From GCA-2733415 sp965178635 (GTDB taxonomy: Bacteria > Bacteroidota > Bacteroidia > Flavobacteriales > Flavobacteriaceae): 23,949 bases of DNA. Below the pieces are notes generated by a model, which saw nothing but the letters and a program-made list of their open reading frames with translations, was not told where the DNA came from and searched no databases. Location: contig CBCXVT010000032.1 in assembly GCA_965178635.1 (NCBI GenBank), forward strand, positions 1-23,949, written 5' to 3'. A program made the position numbers and the translations under genes. Shown in pieces: positions 7,793-16,052 of this stretch; within the stretch, counting starts at the first letter, position 1, and each line of letters begins with the position of its first letter.

Positions 7793-9746
7793 TATCTTTT
7801 GGTGTTGATCCAGATGGCAAACTTCCGCTTAAAGTAGTCCATGTTGGAGCACCAGAAAGCGCATTATCAGATCTGTAAAACTGACCTGTACTTCTTGACG
7901 CATAAACAACATTACTATTTGAAGGTGCAACTGCTATGTCAACCATATTATTTGTACCTGTAAATGCCGATATTTTAGTCCAAACAATTGCATTTACAGC
8001 TGGAGTTTTTACATCATCAGAACGCCAAACATTATCATACCCAGCAAACATTCTTGCTGGAGTGTTTGGATCTAAAGTATAAGGAGTAACCCAAGCACCA
8101 CTTTCATTAATTCCATTTAAACCGTCTTCTGCGATTGTAGAAAAGTTTAATCCATTATTAGTAGATCTCCTAATATCTCCATAATACAAAGCGCCATACA
8201 TATAGTTAGCATCTGTAGGATCAATAATACACTCCATTCCATCTCCACCTATTTCGGTTATAAAACCTGACCCCCTACTAATTGCAGTACCATTATCTTG
8301 ATATCCGTTAATTACTAACTCAGCTTCAGTTTGAGAAACACCAATTTTATAAACCTGAGCAATTGCTAATCCACTACTTATATCAGTCCAAACAGCTCCG
8401 TTATCTGACGTATAATACACTCCACCATCATTACCATTATATAAATTATTATTATGAGGAGAAAAGTCTAATGCGTGGTGATCTGCATGTACATCATCTG
8501 CACCAGAACCAGTCCAATGTGCTGAAATTGTCATAGTAGTACCACCATCAATAGATTTCCAGATATTAACACCTCCGGTATATATAACATCAGCATCTGT
8601 TGGGTCTGCAGCTATAACCAAATCATACCAGGCTTGACTTCCTGTACCACCTGTTGTTGCGTATCCTAAAATATTCGGTGTTGTTGTTCTTGTTGTAAAA
8701 TTTGCACCACTATCTGTTGATCTATAAATACCATCCAATCCAGAACCATCACCAGCAAGTAAATACACCCAGTTTGGTTCATCAGCTGATACTGCTAAAG
8801 CTATACGTTGTACACCTGTTGGTGTTCCAGAATTAATTTGTGTAAATGTGACACCATTATCTGTAGAACGATTCACAGATGATCCTGTTGCGTATATGAT
8901 ATTTGAATTTGTAGGGTGAAAAGCGATATCTTTACAAGAAGACACTGAACTAGTATAAGTCCATGTTGCACCTGCATCTGTAGATCTATATATTCTACTA
9001 TTATTTGTAGCCGCAATTAATACATTTGAATTTGTAGGATCCATAATAACCTCATAAACAGTTCTATTGCCCATCCCGGCATTACGAGCGCTCCATGAGA
9101 TACCTCCATCTGTACTTCTCCAAACCCCATAACCAGGTGCATCACCCCCATCACGATCACCAGTACCAATATACATTGTTGTAGGATTATTTGGGTCTAT
9201 AACAATGCTAGACACTCCTAATCTTGTTAAGCCACCTGAGAATTCTGCCCAAGTTGCACCGTTATCAGTCGTTTTCCAAACACCCCCAGATGGCGCTCCA
9301 ATAAACATAGTATTTGAATCAGTTGGGTGAAAAGCTATACATGTAGTTCGTCCGTTTCCATTAGGCTGACCTGTTCCATTGCTTGCTAAGGCTATAGGCC
9401 CAACAATTTCCCAAGTACCGGTACCTGGATCATAGGTTTTTGAAATCTTACTTTGCGCAGTAGAGTTGTAACGTTTAACTTCACGTTGAACATGTCCTGC
9501 TTGTGGAAAATTTCCGTTTTCATCAACTCTTGATTGCCAGTAATATTCCCAACGTTTAAATTGCTTAATACCAGAGCCTTTAGGTATTTTGTTCGTGTTC
9601 TTCATTATTGCATTATAATACAAGTTGAAGTCAGCTTGAATGTCGTAAAAATTAGCAGATCTATCTTGCATCATGTTTTGCCATTTGTCTTGTGAAAATG
9701 CCAATGATGAAACTAAAAAAACTAATAACAGGTAATTTTTGTTCAT
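7740..9746 (-). CDS. 5' half of a split T9SS surface protein: signal peptide and sortilin-like Asp-box repeats
   Basis: The 668-residue frame starts with a clear Sec signal peptide (about 1-18, LLLVFLVSSLAFS). From about residue 150 it carries many Asp-box repeats of the S-x-D-x-G-x-x-W type: KTTDNGATW, RSTDGGISW, RSTDAGATW, RSTDNGVTF, RSTDSGANF, YTSDNGAVW and others, as in VPS10/sortilin-like and BNR beta-propellers. Repeats are often preceded by IDPTNSN-like segments. Such propellers in T9SS cargo bind ligands or support adhesion or gliding; none of these has been shown here. The frame runs into a stop at 7740 after an off-frame tail (IYCFR), exactly downstream of a TTTA repeat, so the sorting domain is lost. 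As it stands this half would reach the periplasm without a T9SS signal. A perfect promoter box lies 31 nt upstream. Confidence 0.85.
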   Translation of the reverse strand: MNKNYLLLVFLVSSLAFSQDKWQNMMQDRSANFYDIQADFNLYYNAIMKNTNKIPKGSGIKQFKRWEYYWQSRVDENGNFPQAGHVQREVKRYNSTAQSKISKTYDPGTGTWEIVGPIALASNGTGQPNGNGRTTCIAFHPTDSNTMFIGAPSGGVWKTTDNGATWAEFSGGLTRLGVSSIVIDPNNPTTMYIGTGDRDGGDAPGYGVWRSTDGGISWSARNAGMGNRTVYEVIMDPTNSNVLIAATNNSRIYRSTDAGATWTYTSSVSSCKDIAFHPTNSNIIYATGSSVNRSTDNGVTFTQINSGTPTGVQRIALAVSADEPNWVYLLAGDGSGLDGIYRSTDSGANFTTRTTTPNILGYATTGGTGSQAWYDLVIAADPTDADVIYTGGVNIWKSIDGGTTMTISAHWTGSGADDVHADHHALDFSPHNNNLYNGNDGGVYYTSDNGAVWTDISSGLAIAQVYKIGVSQTEAELVINGYQDNGTAISRGSGFITEIGGDGMECIIDPTDANYMYGALYYGDIRRSTNNGLNFSTIAEDGLNGINESGAWVTPYTLDPNTPARMFAGYDNVWRSDDVKTPAVNAIVWTKISAFTGTNNMVDIAVAPSNSNVVYASRSTGQFYRSDNALSGAPTWTTLSGSLPSGSTPKDIEIDPTNSAHLFIYCFR
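7751..7765. repeat. Tetranucleotide tract (TTTA on the coding strand) at the frame break
   Basis: The plus strand has a 15-nt perfect period-4 tract, three full TAAA units plus a partial one. On the coding strand it reads CA(TTTA)3TTGC. With two units the codons would read His-Leu-Phe-Ile-Ala-Leu-Gly and join both halves in frame. With three units the frame ends 5 codons later. This is the kind of short tract at which slipped-strand mispairing changes copy number. Confidence 0.9.
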
Positions 9747-9777
9747 AGGTTTAAGGTTAAATTGATTTGAATTCTTT

Positions 9778-9785
9778 CAAATATA
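9778..9785 (-). promoter_or_regulatory. Promoter -7 box of the T9SS cargo gene
   Basis: The minus strand reads TATATTTG, a perfect match to TAnnTTTG, 31 nt before the ATG at 9746. The upstream AT-rich stretch reaches the terminator hairpin at 9814-9843. No convincing -33 TTG is present at the usual spacing. Confidence 0.55.
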
Positions 9786-9813
9786 CTTAATTTATAATAA
9801 ATGGTTTGAACAT

Positions 9814-9843
9814 AAAAAGCCATCAATTTCTTGATGGCTTTTT
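9814..9843 (-). terminator. Second (distal) intrinsic terminator after sucD
   Basis: A perfect 13-bp stem (9814-9826 with 9831-9843; core gccatcaa/ttgatggc) with a 4-nt loop has A- and T-tracts at its two sides and can act in both directions. It lies between the sucD-proximal terminator and the cargo gene promoter, so it probably insulates that promoter from read-through. Confidence 0.8.
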
Positions 9844-9902
9844 ATAAACTATTATTCTACTTATTATAATTTCACCTTTTCATTTAATAATTAAGCATAA
9901 AA

Positions 9903-9932
9903 AAAACGCTATCAAAAATATGATAGCGTTTT
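9903..9932 (-). terminator. Proximal intrinsic terminator of sucD
   Basis: A perfect 12-bp stem (9903-9914 with 9921-9932; core cgctatca/tgatagcg) with a 6-nt loop is followed by a U-tract on the minus strand. It begins 20 bp after the sucD stop codon. Confidence 0.88.
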
Positions 9933-9952
9933 AATAAATTATATCTTTTAAA

Positions 9953-10834
9953 TTAAGCAGTAACGCCTAATACTTCAGCAACTTTAGCGCCAATTTCAGC
10001 AGGTGAGTTTACAACGTGTATTCCACAATCTCTCATAATCGCTTTCTTAGCCTGTGCTGTATCATCAGAACCACCAACAATTGCACCAGCATGTCCCATT
10101 GTACGTCCAGCAGGAGCAGTTTCACCAGCAATAAAACCAACTACAGGTTTTTTACTTCCACTTGCTTTATACCAGTTTGCAGCATCAGCTTCTAACTGAC
10201 CTCCAATTTCACCAATCATAACAACAGCTTCTGTTTCTGGATCATTAATTAATAATTCAACAGCTTCTTTAGTCGTAGTTCCAATGATTGGATCTCCACC
10301 AATACCAATAGCAGTAGTAATTCCTAAACCTTCTCTTACAACTTGATCAGCTGCTTCATAAGTTAATGTACCAGATTTTGATACAATACCTACATTACCT
10401 TTTTTGAAAACAAATCCTGGCATAATACCAACTTTTGCTTCACCCGGAGTAATAACTCCTGGACAGTTAGGTCCAATTAAACGAGCGTTACTAGCTTTAA
10501 CATAAGCATTAGCTTTGATCATATCAGCAACTGGGATACCTTCAGTAATTGTAATAATTACTTTAATACCAGCATCTGTAGCTTCCATAATAGCATCTGC
10601 AGCAAAAGCAGGTGGTACAAAAATAATAGTTGTGTCAGCTCCAACTTTTTCAACTGCTTCTTGAACAGTATTGAAAACTGGTTTACCTAAGTGCTCTTGT
10701 CCTCCTTTACCTGGAGTTACACCACCAACAACATTTGTTCCATAATCGATCATTTGACCTGCATGGAATGTTCCTTCACTACCTGTGAAACCTTGAACTA
10801 TAATTTTTGAATCTTTATTTACTAAAACACTCAT
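9953..10834 (-). CDS. sucD: Succinate-CoA ligase subunit alpha
   Basis: This 293-residue protein is the alpha subunit of succinyl-CoA synthetase (TCA cycle; succinyl-CoA to succinate with nucleotide triphosphate formation). The N-terminal CoA-binding Rossmann domain shows VQGFTGSEGTFHAGQM (13-28) and GGVTPGKGG (37-45). The ligase domain has GPNCPGVI (121-128), KSGTLTYE (153-160) and GHAGAIVGG (247-255), where His248 is the phosphorylated active-site histidine. Length and motifs are those of full-length SucD. The beta-subunit gene sucC is not in this window, so the two subunits are encoded apart. A perfect promoter box and two downstream terminators indicate that sucD can be transcribed on its own, although the NTF2-like gene ends only 58 bp upstream on the same strand. 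Confidence 0.96.
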   Translation of the reverse strand: MSVLVNKDSKIIVQGFTGSEGTFHAGQMIDYGTNVVGGVTPGKGGQEHLGKPVFNTVQEAVEKVGADTTIIFVPPAFAADAIMEATDAGIKVIITITEGIPVADMIKANAYVKASNARLIGPNCPGVITPGEAKVGIMPGFVFKKGNVGIVSKSGTLTYEAADQVVREGLGITTAIGIGGDPIIGTTTKEAVELLINDPETEAVVMIGEIGGQLEADAANWYKASGSKKPVVGFIAGETAPAGRTMGHAGAIVGGSDDTAQAKKAIMRDCGIHVVNSPAEIGAKVAEVLGVTA

Positions 10835-10858
10835 TTTTTTTATTTTTTATAATTATTA

Positions 10859-10866
10859 CAAATGTA
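10859..10866 (-). promoter_or_regulatory. Promoter -7 box of sucD
   Basis: The minus strand reads TACATTTG (perfect TAnnTTTG), 24 nt before the sucD ATG, in the short gap after the NTF2-like gene. It suggests that sucD has a promoter separate from the lipid A cluster. Confidence 0.5.
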
Positions 10867-10892
10867 ATTTTTTCTTATTAAACTGCCGTTAT

Positions 10893-11306
10893 TTATTCTG
10901 AAATTTTCATAGCAAGATACGCGTCATTATCAATAGCAATTTCATCTGCCATTTGACTCATTTCATGGCACTTATACAACAAGTTGTCTTTTAATTCCCA
11001 TATAGAAATGAAATGTGCCAAACAAATTTCTTCCTCTGGATTATCAAACGCAACTACATAATAGGTATATCGTACTGAAACTATATTACCTTCTGCTATT
11101 AAATGACTAATTTCTGTTCTTAAAGATTTATATGATTCAGAAACATTTTTACCATGATTAATAATATCATTGTATTTTAAGTTTACAAACCCATCACTAC
11201 TACTCCATAAAACTTCACTTTCAGGATGTAAATAAGTTTTTAAAACATCCTGATCTTTATAGAAATCAGATTCATAAAACGATTTTACTAGTTCTTTTGG
11301 ATTCAT
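10893..11306 (-). CDS. NTF2-like/SnoaL-fold small protein
   Basis: A 137-residue protein with the pattern of the NTF2-like superfamily: an N-terminal helix (ELVKSFYESDFYKD), a segment with a conserved-looking Trp (EVLWSSSDGFV, 31-41), then alternating beta strands (GNIVSVRYTYYVVAFD, then LAHFISIWELKDNLLYKCHEM) that would form the curved sheet. No signal peptide or membrane segment is visible, so it should be cytoplasmic. Members of this fold include small enzymes and ligand-binding proteins; the substrate cannot be told from sequence. The gene follows the second LpxD-like gene by 7 bp and is likely the last gene of the lipid A operon before sucD. Confidence 0.7.
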   Translation of the reverse strand: MNPKELVKSFYESDFYKDQDVLKTYLHPESEVLWSSSDGFVNLKYNDIINHGKNVSESYKSLRTEISHLIAEGNIVSVRYTYYVVAFDNPEEEICLAHFISIWELKDNLLYKCHEMSQMADEIAIDNDAYLAMKISE

Positions 11307-11313
11307 AATATTC

Positions 11314-12243
11314 TTATTTCAATTTCTTTATTAATTCTGGTAGTTTTCTAATATAAGCCATTTCTTTGAAACGCTCCCTTGCTTCTATTGCTGGAGAACC
11401 AAAATACTTTTTATTCTCATCAGTAGAATGCCCTAATCCTGATTGTGCAAAAATTTCAGTGCCTTTAGCTATAGTGATACCGCTTTTTACACCTACTTGT
11501 CCCCAAAGAATAACTTCATCCTCAACAACAACACAACCTGCAACTCCTACTTGAGATGCAAATAAACATTTCTTTCCAACAATGGTATCGTGACCAATTT
11601 GAACTTGATTATCTAATTTTGAACCTGCACCAATTGTTGTTGAGGCTGAAACCCCACGATCAATAGTACACAGGGCACCAATATCTACATTATCTTCAAT
11701 AACCACATTTCCACTAGAAATGAGTTTGTCTCTAAATTCTGGTCTGTTTTTGTAATAAAATGCATCAGCACCTAAAACTGTACCTGAATGTATGGTAACG
11801 TTGTTGCCAATAACGGTATCATCATAAAGAGATACGTTAGAATGGATTAAACAATTATCACCTATTGTTACATTGTTACCAATAAAAACGTTGGGTTGGA
11901 TAATGGTATCTTTTCCTATTTTAGCAGAATCTGCAATGTTTTTATGTGCCGATTCAAAAGGTTTAAAATAACTTGCTAACTTGTTAAAATCTCTAAATGG
12001 ATCATCTGAAATTAACAATGCTTTCCCTTCTGGACACTCCACTTCTTTATTAATTAACACAACTGTAGCAGCAGAATTTAATGCTGCATCATAATATTTA
12101 GGATGATCTACAAAAACAATATCTCCAGATGTTACCACATGAATTTCATTGATTCCTAAAATAGGGAAATCATCCGCACCAACATATGGCGTATTTATAA
12201 TTGTAGCAATTTGCGCTAAAGTATGTGCTTGAGGAAACTTCAT
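11314..12243 (-). CDS. Second LpxD-like acyltransferase (left-handed beta-helix)
   Basis: The 309-residue protein has the LpxD layout: an N-terminal uridine-binding-like domain (about 1-97, with GDIVFVDHPKYYDAA), a hexapeptide-repeat beta-helix (about 105-270, for example IGNNVTIGDNCLIH), and a C-terminal helix (KLPELIKKLK). The catalytic histidine position is kept in VQIGHDTIVG (His218), and TIDRG is also present. The loop that in LpxD reads GADGFGY is GADAFYY (158-164), and the following insert is different and shorter. This points to a changed acyl acceptor or acyl chain. It is distinct from the canonical lpxD at 15002-16030. Its start codon shares a base with the efp stop (TAATG), so translation is coupled. 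Role in lipid A or another glycolipid is inference. Confidence 0.8.
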   Translation of the reverse strand: MKFPQAHTLAQIATIINTPYVGADDFPILGINEIHVVTSGDIVFVDHPKYYDAALNSAATVVLINKEVECPEGKALLISDDPFRDFNKLASYFKPFESAHKNIADSAKIGKDTIIQPNVFIGNNVTIGDNCLIHSNVSLYDDTVIGNNVTIHSGTVLGADAFYYKNRPEFRDKLISSGNVVIEDNVDIGALCTIDRGVSASTTIGAGSKLDNQVQIGHDTIVGKKCLFASQVGVAGCVVVEDEVILWGQVGVKSGITIAKGTEIFAQSGLGHSTDENKKYFGSPAIEARERFKEMAYIRKLPELIKKLK

Positions 12244-12809
12244 TACTCCTTAACTCTTTCTTTGTAAGTTCCTTTTTCTGTTTCTACTTTAATCTTATCA
12301 CCTTCATTAATAAATAAAGGCACGTTTACAATTGCGCCTGATTCAACAGTTGCTGGTTTTGTTGCGTTAGTTGCAGTATTCCCTTTTACACCTGGTTCAG
12401 TATGTGTAACCTCTAAAATTACTGTAGCAGGCATATCAACAGATAAAGGCATTTCATCCTCCGCGTTAATTAATACCGTTACAACCTCTCCTTCTTTTAA
12501 CAATCCAGGTGCATCTAATGTTTTCTTTTCTAATGTGATTTGATTGTAATCTTCAACATTCATGAAATGAAATGTATCTCCCTCAGGATATAAAAATTGG
12601 AATTTTTTAGTTTCTACACGAACATCATCTAATTTTCTTCCTGATGGAAATGTATTGTCGATAACTTTTCCTGATGTCACACTTTTTAATTTAGTACGTA
12701 CAAAAGCTGGCCCTTTACCAGGCTTTACATGTAAAAATTCTATGATTTTGTATATATCATTGTTATATCTGATACATAATCCGTTTCTAATATCTGAAGT
12801 AGTTGCCAT
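12243..12809 (-). CDS. efp: Translation elongation factor P
   Basis: EF-P relieves ribosome stalling at consecutive prolines. The 188-residue protein has the usual three-domain length. The N-terminal KOW-like domain carries the tip loop VKPGKGPAFVRTKL (28-41), with Lys32 in the position of the modified lysine of E. coli EF-P. The two OB-fold domains follow (FPEGD-type segment YPEGDTFHFMN, then VTHTEPGVKGNTATNATKPAT with the family signature near 145-165). It lies between lpxA (12 bp upstream) and the second LpxD-like gene (1-bp overlap), so it is transcribed with lipid A genes. No modification enzyme gene is visible in this window. Confidence 0.96.
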   Translation of the reverse strand: MATTSDIRNGLCIRYNNDIYKIIEFLHVKPGKGPAFVRTKLKSVTSGKVIDNTFPSGRKLDDVRVETKKFQFLYPEGDTFHFMNVEDYNQITLEKKTLDAPGLLKEGEVVTVLINAEDEMPLSVDMPATVILEVTHTEPGVKGNTATNATKPATVESGAIVNVPLFINEGDKIKVETEKGTYKERVKE

Positions 12810-12821
12810 AATTCTCTTTTT

Positions 12822-13607
12822 TTAATTTGATTTAAAATATCCTTTCATTATACCTCGTTTTGAATTTTTAATAAACATTAAAATTTCATCACGCTCACTT
12901 GAAGCTTCCATTTCTGCTTCAATAACAGCAGCAGCCTGGGTATTATTATGTTTCCCTTGGTATAATATTCTATATATATTTTGGATTTCTCTAATTTTTT
13001 CTATTTCATAACCTCTTCTACGTAGACCAACTGAATTGATTCCTACATAAGAAATAGGCTCTCTTGCTGCTTTTACAAATGGAGGTACATCTTTTCTTAC
13101 TAAAGTACCACCAGTTACAAAGGCATGATTACCAATTGAGCAAAACTGATGTACAGCTACCATACCTGCTAAAACAACATTATCACCTACTGTGATATGC
13201 CCAGCTAAAGTAGTATTGTTTGAAAAGATACAATTATCACCAACGAAACAATCGTGAGCAATATGGCAATATGCCATAATCAAACAATTGTTTCCAACAA
13301 CAGTTTTCATCTTGTCAGAAGTTCCACGGTTGATAGTTACACATTCGCGAATTGTAACATTATCACCTATTTCAACTGTTGTATCTTCATCATTATATTT
13401 CAAGTCTTGAGGTGCTGCAGAAATTACTGCCCCCGGAAAAATATTACAGTTTTTACCAATTCGTGCACCCTCCATAATAGTGACGTTAGAACCAATCCAG
13501 GTTCCTTCACCAATAGTTACATTATTATGAATTGTTGTAAATGGTTCTATAACTACATTCTTTGCAATTTTTGCTCCAGGATGTACGTATGCTAATGGTT
13601 GATTCAT
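12822..13607 (-). CDS. lpxA: Acyl-ACP--UDP-N-acetylglucosamine O-acyltransferase
   Basis: LpxA catalyses the first lipid A step: transfer of a 3-hydroxyacyl chain from ACP to the 3-OH of UDP-GlcNAc in the cytosol. The 261-residue protein has the family length. A hexapeptide-repeat left-handed beta-helix covers about residues 5-190 (VTIGEGTWIGSNVTI and similar), and a helical C-terminal domain follows (RRRGYEIEKIREIQNIYRIL). His118 in CHIAHDCFVG is the catalytic base (His125 in E. coli); VAVHQFCSIG and GLRRRG are also conserved. The gene starts one base after the lpxC-fabZ stop and is followed closely by efp, so it is one operon with lpxD and lpxC-fabZ. Confidence 0.96.
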   Translation of the reverse strand: MNQPLAYVHPGAKIAKNVVIEPFTTIHNNVTIGEGTWIGSNVTIMEGARIGKNCNIFPGAVISAAPQDLKYNDEDTTVEIGDNVTIRECVTINRGTSDKMKTVVGNNCLIMAYCHIAHDCFVGDNCIFSNNTTLAGHITVGDNVVLAGMVAVHQFCSIGNHAFVTGGTLVRKDVPPFVKAAREPISYVGINSVGLRRRGYEIEKIREIQNIYRILYQGKHNNTQAAAVIEAEMEASSERDEILMFIKNSKRGIMKGYFKSN

Positions 13608-13608
13608 A

Positions 13609-15009
13609 TTACTTTTTTTTAGCTATTTGCGCCATTAATTCAGCTTCTGCAACAACCTTTCCGTTGGCGTAAGCATAGGCTTGCATATGACAGATTCCTC
13701 TTCTTATAGGCGATATTAAATCACATTTAAATATTAATGTGTCACCTGGTAATACTTTCTGTTTAAATTTAACATTGTCAATTTTCATGAAATATGTCAA
13801 ATAGTTTTCAGGATCAGGAACAGTACTTAAAATTAAAATCCCTCCTGTTTGTGCCATTGCTTCTATTTGTAATACTCCAGGCATTACTGGTGCCCCTGGA
13901 AAATGACCAACAAAGAATGGCTCATTCATAGTCACATTTTTCACACCAACTACTCCGCTATCTGTCAATTCTATAATTTTATCGACTAATAAGAATGGCG
14001 GCCTGTGAGGTAGCATACTCATAATTTTCTCAACATCCATTAATGGAGCTTGGTGTAAATCATAAGTAGGTACTTTATTACGTTTTTCCTTTTTAATGAT
14101 TTGCGCCATTTTTTTAGCAAACTGAGTGTTTACAAAATGACCAGGCTTAGTCGCTATAACTTTCCCTCTTATACGAGTTCCTATTAATGCTAAATCACCA
14201 ATAACATCAAGTAATTTATGACGTGCAGCTTCATTTGGATGGTGTAATGTTAAGTTGTCTAAAATTCCATTTGGTTTTACTGATACCGCGTCTTTATCAA
14301 ATGCTTTTCTTAACTTTTCCATTGTAGCTTCGGAAATTTCCTTATCTACATACACAATAGCATTGTTTAAATCGCCACCTTTTATCAATCCATGATCTAA
14401 TAAGGCTTCTATTTCATGTAAAAAACTAAATGTTCTTGAATCTGAAATTTCTGCTTTAAAATCTGATATGCTTTTTAAGCTTGCATTCTGTGTTCCTAAA
14501 ACTTCTGTACCGTAATCTACCATCGTGGTAACCTGGTATTCATTTGAAGGAATCACAGTAATTTCACAACCTGATTCTTCATCAAGATAAGAAATCACTT
14601 CTTTAACAATGTATTCTTCAATCTCAGCATCTTGTTCTAAAATCCCAGCTTTTTCAATAGCTTCAACAAAGTACTTAGACGATCCATCCATAATTGGCGG
14701 CTCTGGAGAATCCATTGCAATTAAACAGTTGTCAACCCCTAAACCAACTAATGCTGCTAATACGTGCTCAGACGTATTTATCTGAACACCTTTAAAATCG
14801 ATATTAGTACTGCGTTGAGTATCTGCTACATATTCTGCCTTTGCAGGAATAATTGGTGCATCATCTAAATCAACTCTTTGAAACGCATAACCATGATTTT
14901 CTGGTGCTGGTTTAAATGTGATGGTCACATCTTTACCTGTATGAAGTCCTACTCCTGTAAGAGAGATTTCATTTTGCAATGTTCTTTGTTTTACAACAGT
15001 ATTACTCAT
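13609..15009 (-). CDS. lpxC/fabZ: Bifunctional UDP-3-O-acyl-GlcNAc deacetylase / 3-hydroxyacyl-ACP dehydratase
   Basis: The 466-residue product fuses two enzymes. Residues 1 to about 310 are LpxC, the Zn-dependent deacetylase committing to lipid A synthesis: Zn ligands His82 (in TSEHVLAAL), His264 and Asp268 (in ARHKLLDVIGD), and the active-site His291 (PGHFVNTQF). Residues from about 325 are FabZ, the fatty-acid dehydratase: MLPHRPPFLLVDKI (332-345), catalytic His369 in VGHFPGAPVMPGVL and Glu383 in IEAMAQTGG. This fusion is typical of Bacteroidota. It ties two activities drawing on the same 3-hydroxyacyl-ACP pool at a fixed ratio. The start overlaps the lpxD stop by 8 bp and lpxA begins 1 bp after the stop, indicating coupled translation. 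Confidence 0.96.
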   Translation of the reverse strand: MSNTVVKQRTLQNEISLTGVGLHTGKDVTITFKPAPENHGYAFQRVDLDDAPIIPAKAEYVADTQRSTNIDFKGVQINTSEHVLAALVGLGVDNCLIAMDSPEPPIMDGSSKYFVEAIEKAGILEQDAEIEEYIVKEVISYLDEESGCEITVIPSNEYQVTTMVDYGTEVLGTQNASLKSISDFKAEISDSRTFSFLHEIEALLDHGLIKGGDLNNAIVYVDKEISEATMEKLRKAFDKDAVSVKPNGILDNLTLHHPNEAARHKLLDVIGDLALIGTRIRGKVIATKPGHFVNTQFAKKMAQIIKKEKRNKVPTYDLHQAPLMDVEKIMSMLPHRPPFLLVDKIIELTDSGVVGVKNVTMNEPFFVGHFPGAPVMPGVLQIEAMAQTGGILILSTVPDPENYLTYFMKIDNVKFKQKVLPGDTLIFKCDLISPIRRGICHMQAYAYANGKVVAEAELMAQIAKKK

Positions 15010-16030
15010 TGTTGTTAATTTTTTTTTCTAATTTGTTTAACTGACTTACAAGTTTAGGTAAGTTTTTAAAATGCACATATGATTTTACATAGTTGCTATA
15101 ATCTATTGCAGGCGAACCATACAATTTCTCTCCATCCTTTACACGATGTCCAATTCCAGCTTGCGCCTGTACTTTTACTTGACTCCCTATTGTTAAGTGC
15201 CCAGCAACTCCAACTTGCCCGCCAAACATACAGTATTTACCAATTTTGGTAGACCCTGCAATTCCTGTTTGCGCAGCAATTACGGTATGCTGATCAATTT
15301 CAACATTGTGTGCTACTTGAACTTGGTTGTCAATTTTAACACCTTTTCTAATAATGGTAGACCCTAAGGTTGCGCGATCAATTGTGGCAGCAGCACCAAT
15401 ATCAACATTATCTTCTAAAATAACATTTCCAATTTGTGGAACTTTTTGAAACTCACCATTTTCATCTGGTGCATACCCAAAACCATCAGCGCCAATAATT
15501 GCACCACTATTAATAGTACAATTATTCCCTATTACAGTTTCTGAATATAATTTAGCTCCGGAAAACACCGTAGTATTATCACCTATTGTTGTGTTGTCTC
15601 CAATATAAGCGTGTGGATATATTTTCACATTATGCCCAATAGTTACATTTTCTCCAACATATGAGAATGCTCCTAAATACACATTATCACCATGTTTTGA
15701 AGAATCTGCAATAAAACTTGGTGATTCAATCCCTACTTTATTATTCTTTACTTCATTGTAATATGCTAATAATTTTGAGAACGACTTATAAGCATCATCT
15801 ACTTTAATTAGAGTAGTAGATATCTCATTTTCTGGTTCAAAATCTTTATTAACTATTGTTATAGTTGCTTTTGTTGTGTATATGTGTGGGGTGTATTTTG
15901 GATTGGCTAAAAATGTTAGCGCACCATTTTCACCTTCTTCTATTTTTGCTAATTTTGATACTTTAGCTTCAGGGTTACCTTGAATTTCACCTTCTAAGAT
16001 ACCTGCTATTTGTTCTGCTGTAAACTCCAT
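15002..16030 (-). CDS. lpxD: UDP-3-O-(3-hydroxyacyl)glucosamine N-acyltransferase
   Basis: LpxD adds the N-linked 3-hydroxyacyl chain in lipid A synthesis. From the ATG at 16030 it has 342 residues, the family length. The N-terminal uridine-binding domain (about 1-98) contains GALTFLANPKYTPHIYTT. The beta-helix includes GADGFGYAPDENGEF (180-194), DRATLGSTII (218-227) and QVAHNVEID (238-246), where His241 is the catalytic residue (His239 in E. coli). A C-terminal helix closes the trimer. An upstream in-frame ATG at 16078 would add 16 residues and overlap the HD gene by 26 bp. MEFTAEQIA is the normal LpxD beginning, so 16030 is chosen. It is downstream of the HD gene and overlaps lpxC-fabZ by 8 bp. 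Confidence 0.95.
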   Translation of the reverse strand: MEFTAEQIAGILEGEIQGNPEAKVSKLAKIEEGENGALTFLANPKYTPHIYTTKATITIVNKDFEPENEISTTLIKVDDAYKSFSKLLAYYNEVKNNKVGIESPSFIADSSKHGDNVYLGAFSYVGENVTIGHNVKIYPHAYIGDNTTIGDNTTVFSGAKLYSETVIGNNCTINSGAIIGADGFGYAPDENGEFQKVPQIGNVILEDNVDIGAAATIDRATLGSTIIRKGVKIDNQVQVAHNVEIDQHTVIAAQTGIAGSTKIGKYCMFGGQVGVAGHLTIGSQVKVQAQAGIGHRVKDGEKLYGSPAIDYSNYVKSYVHFKNLPKLVSQLNKLEKKINNNE

Positions 16031-16052
16031 TATCCGCAAATATAAAAAATTG

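Noticed and set aside
7740..9746. Internal sequence repeats as a possible tandem-repeat array or CRISPR
   Set aside because: The recurring DNA words encode Asp-box motifs (STDxG) at irregular spacing within one protein; there are no uniform spacers.
13254..13595. Plus-strand 113-codon open frame
   Set aside because: Antisense shadow of lpxA; its Asn/Cys-rich repeats are the reverse reading of the hexapeptide repeats.
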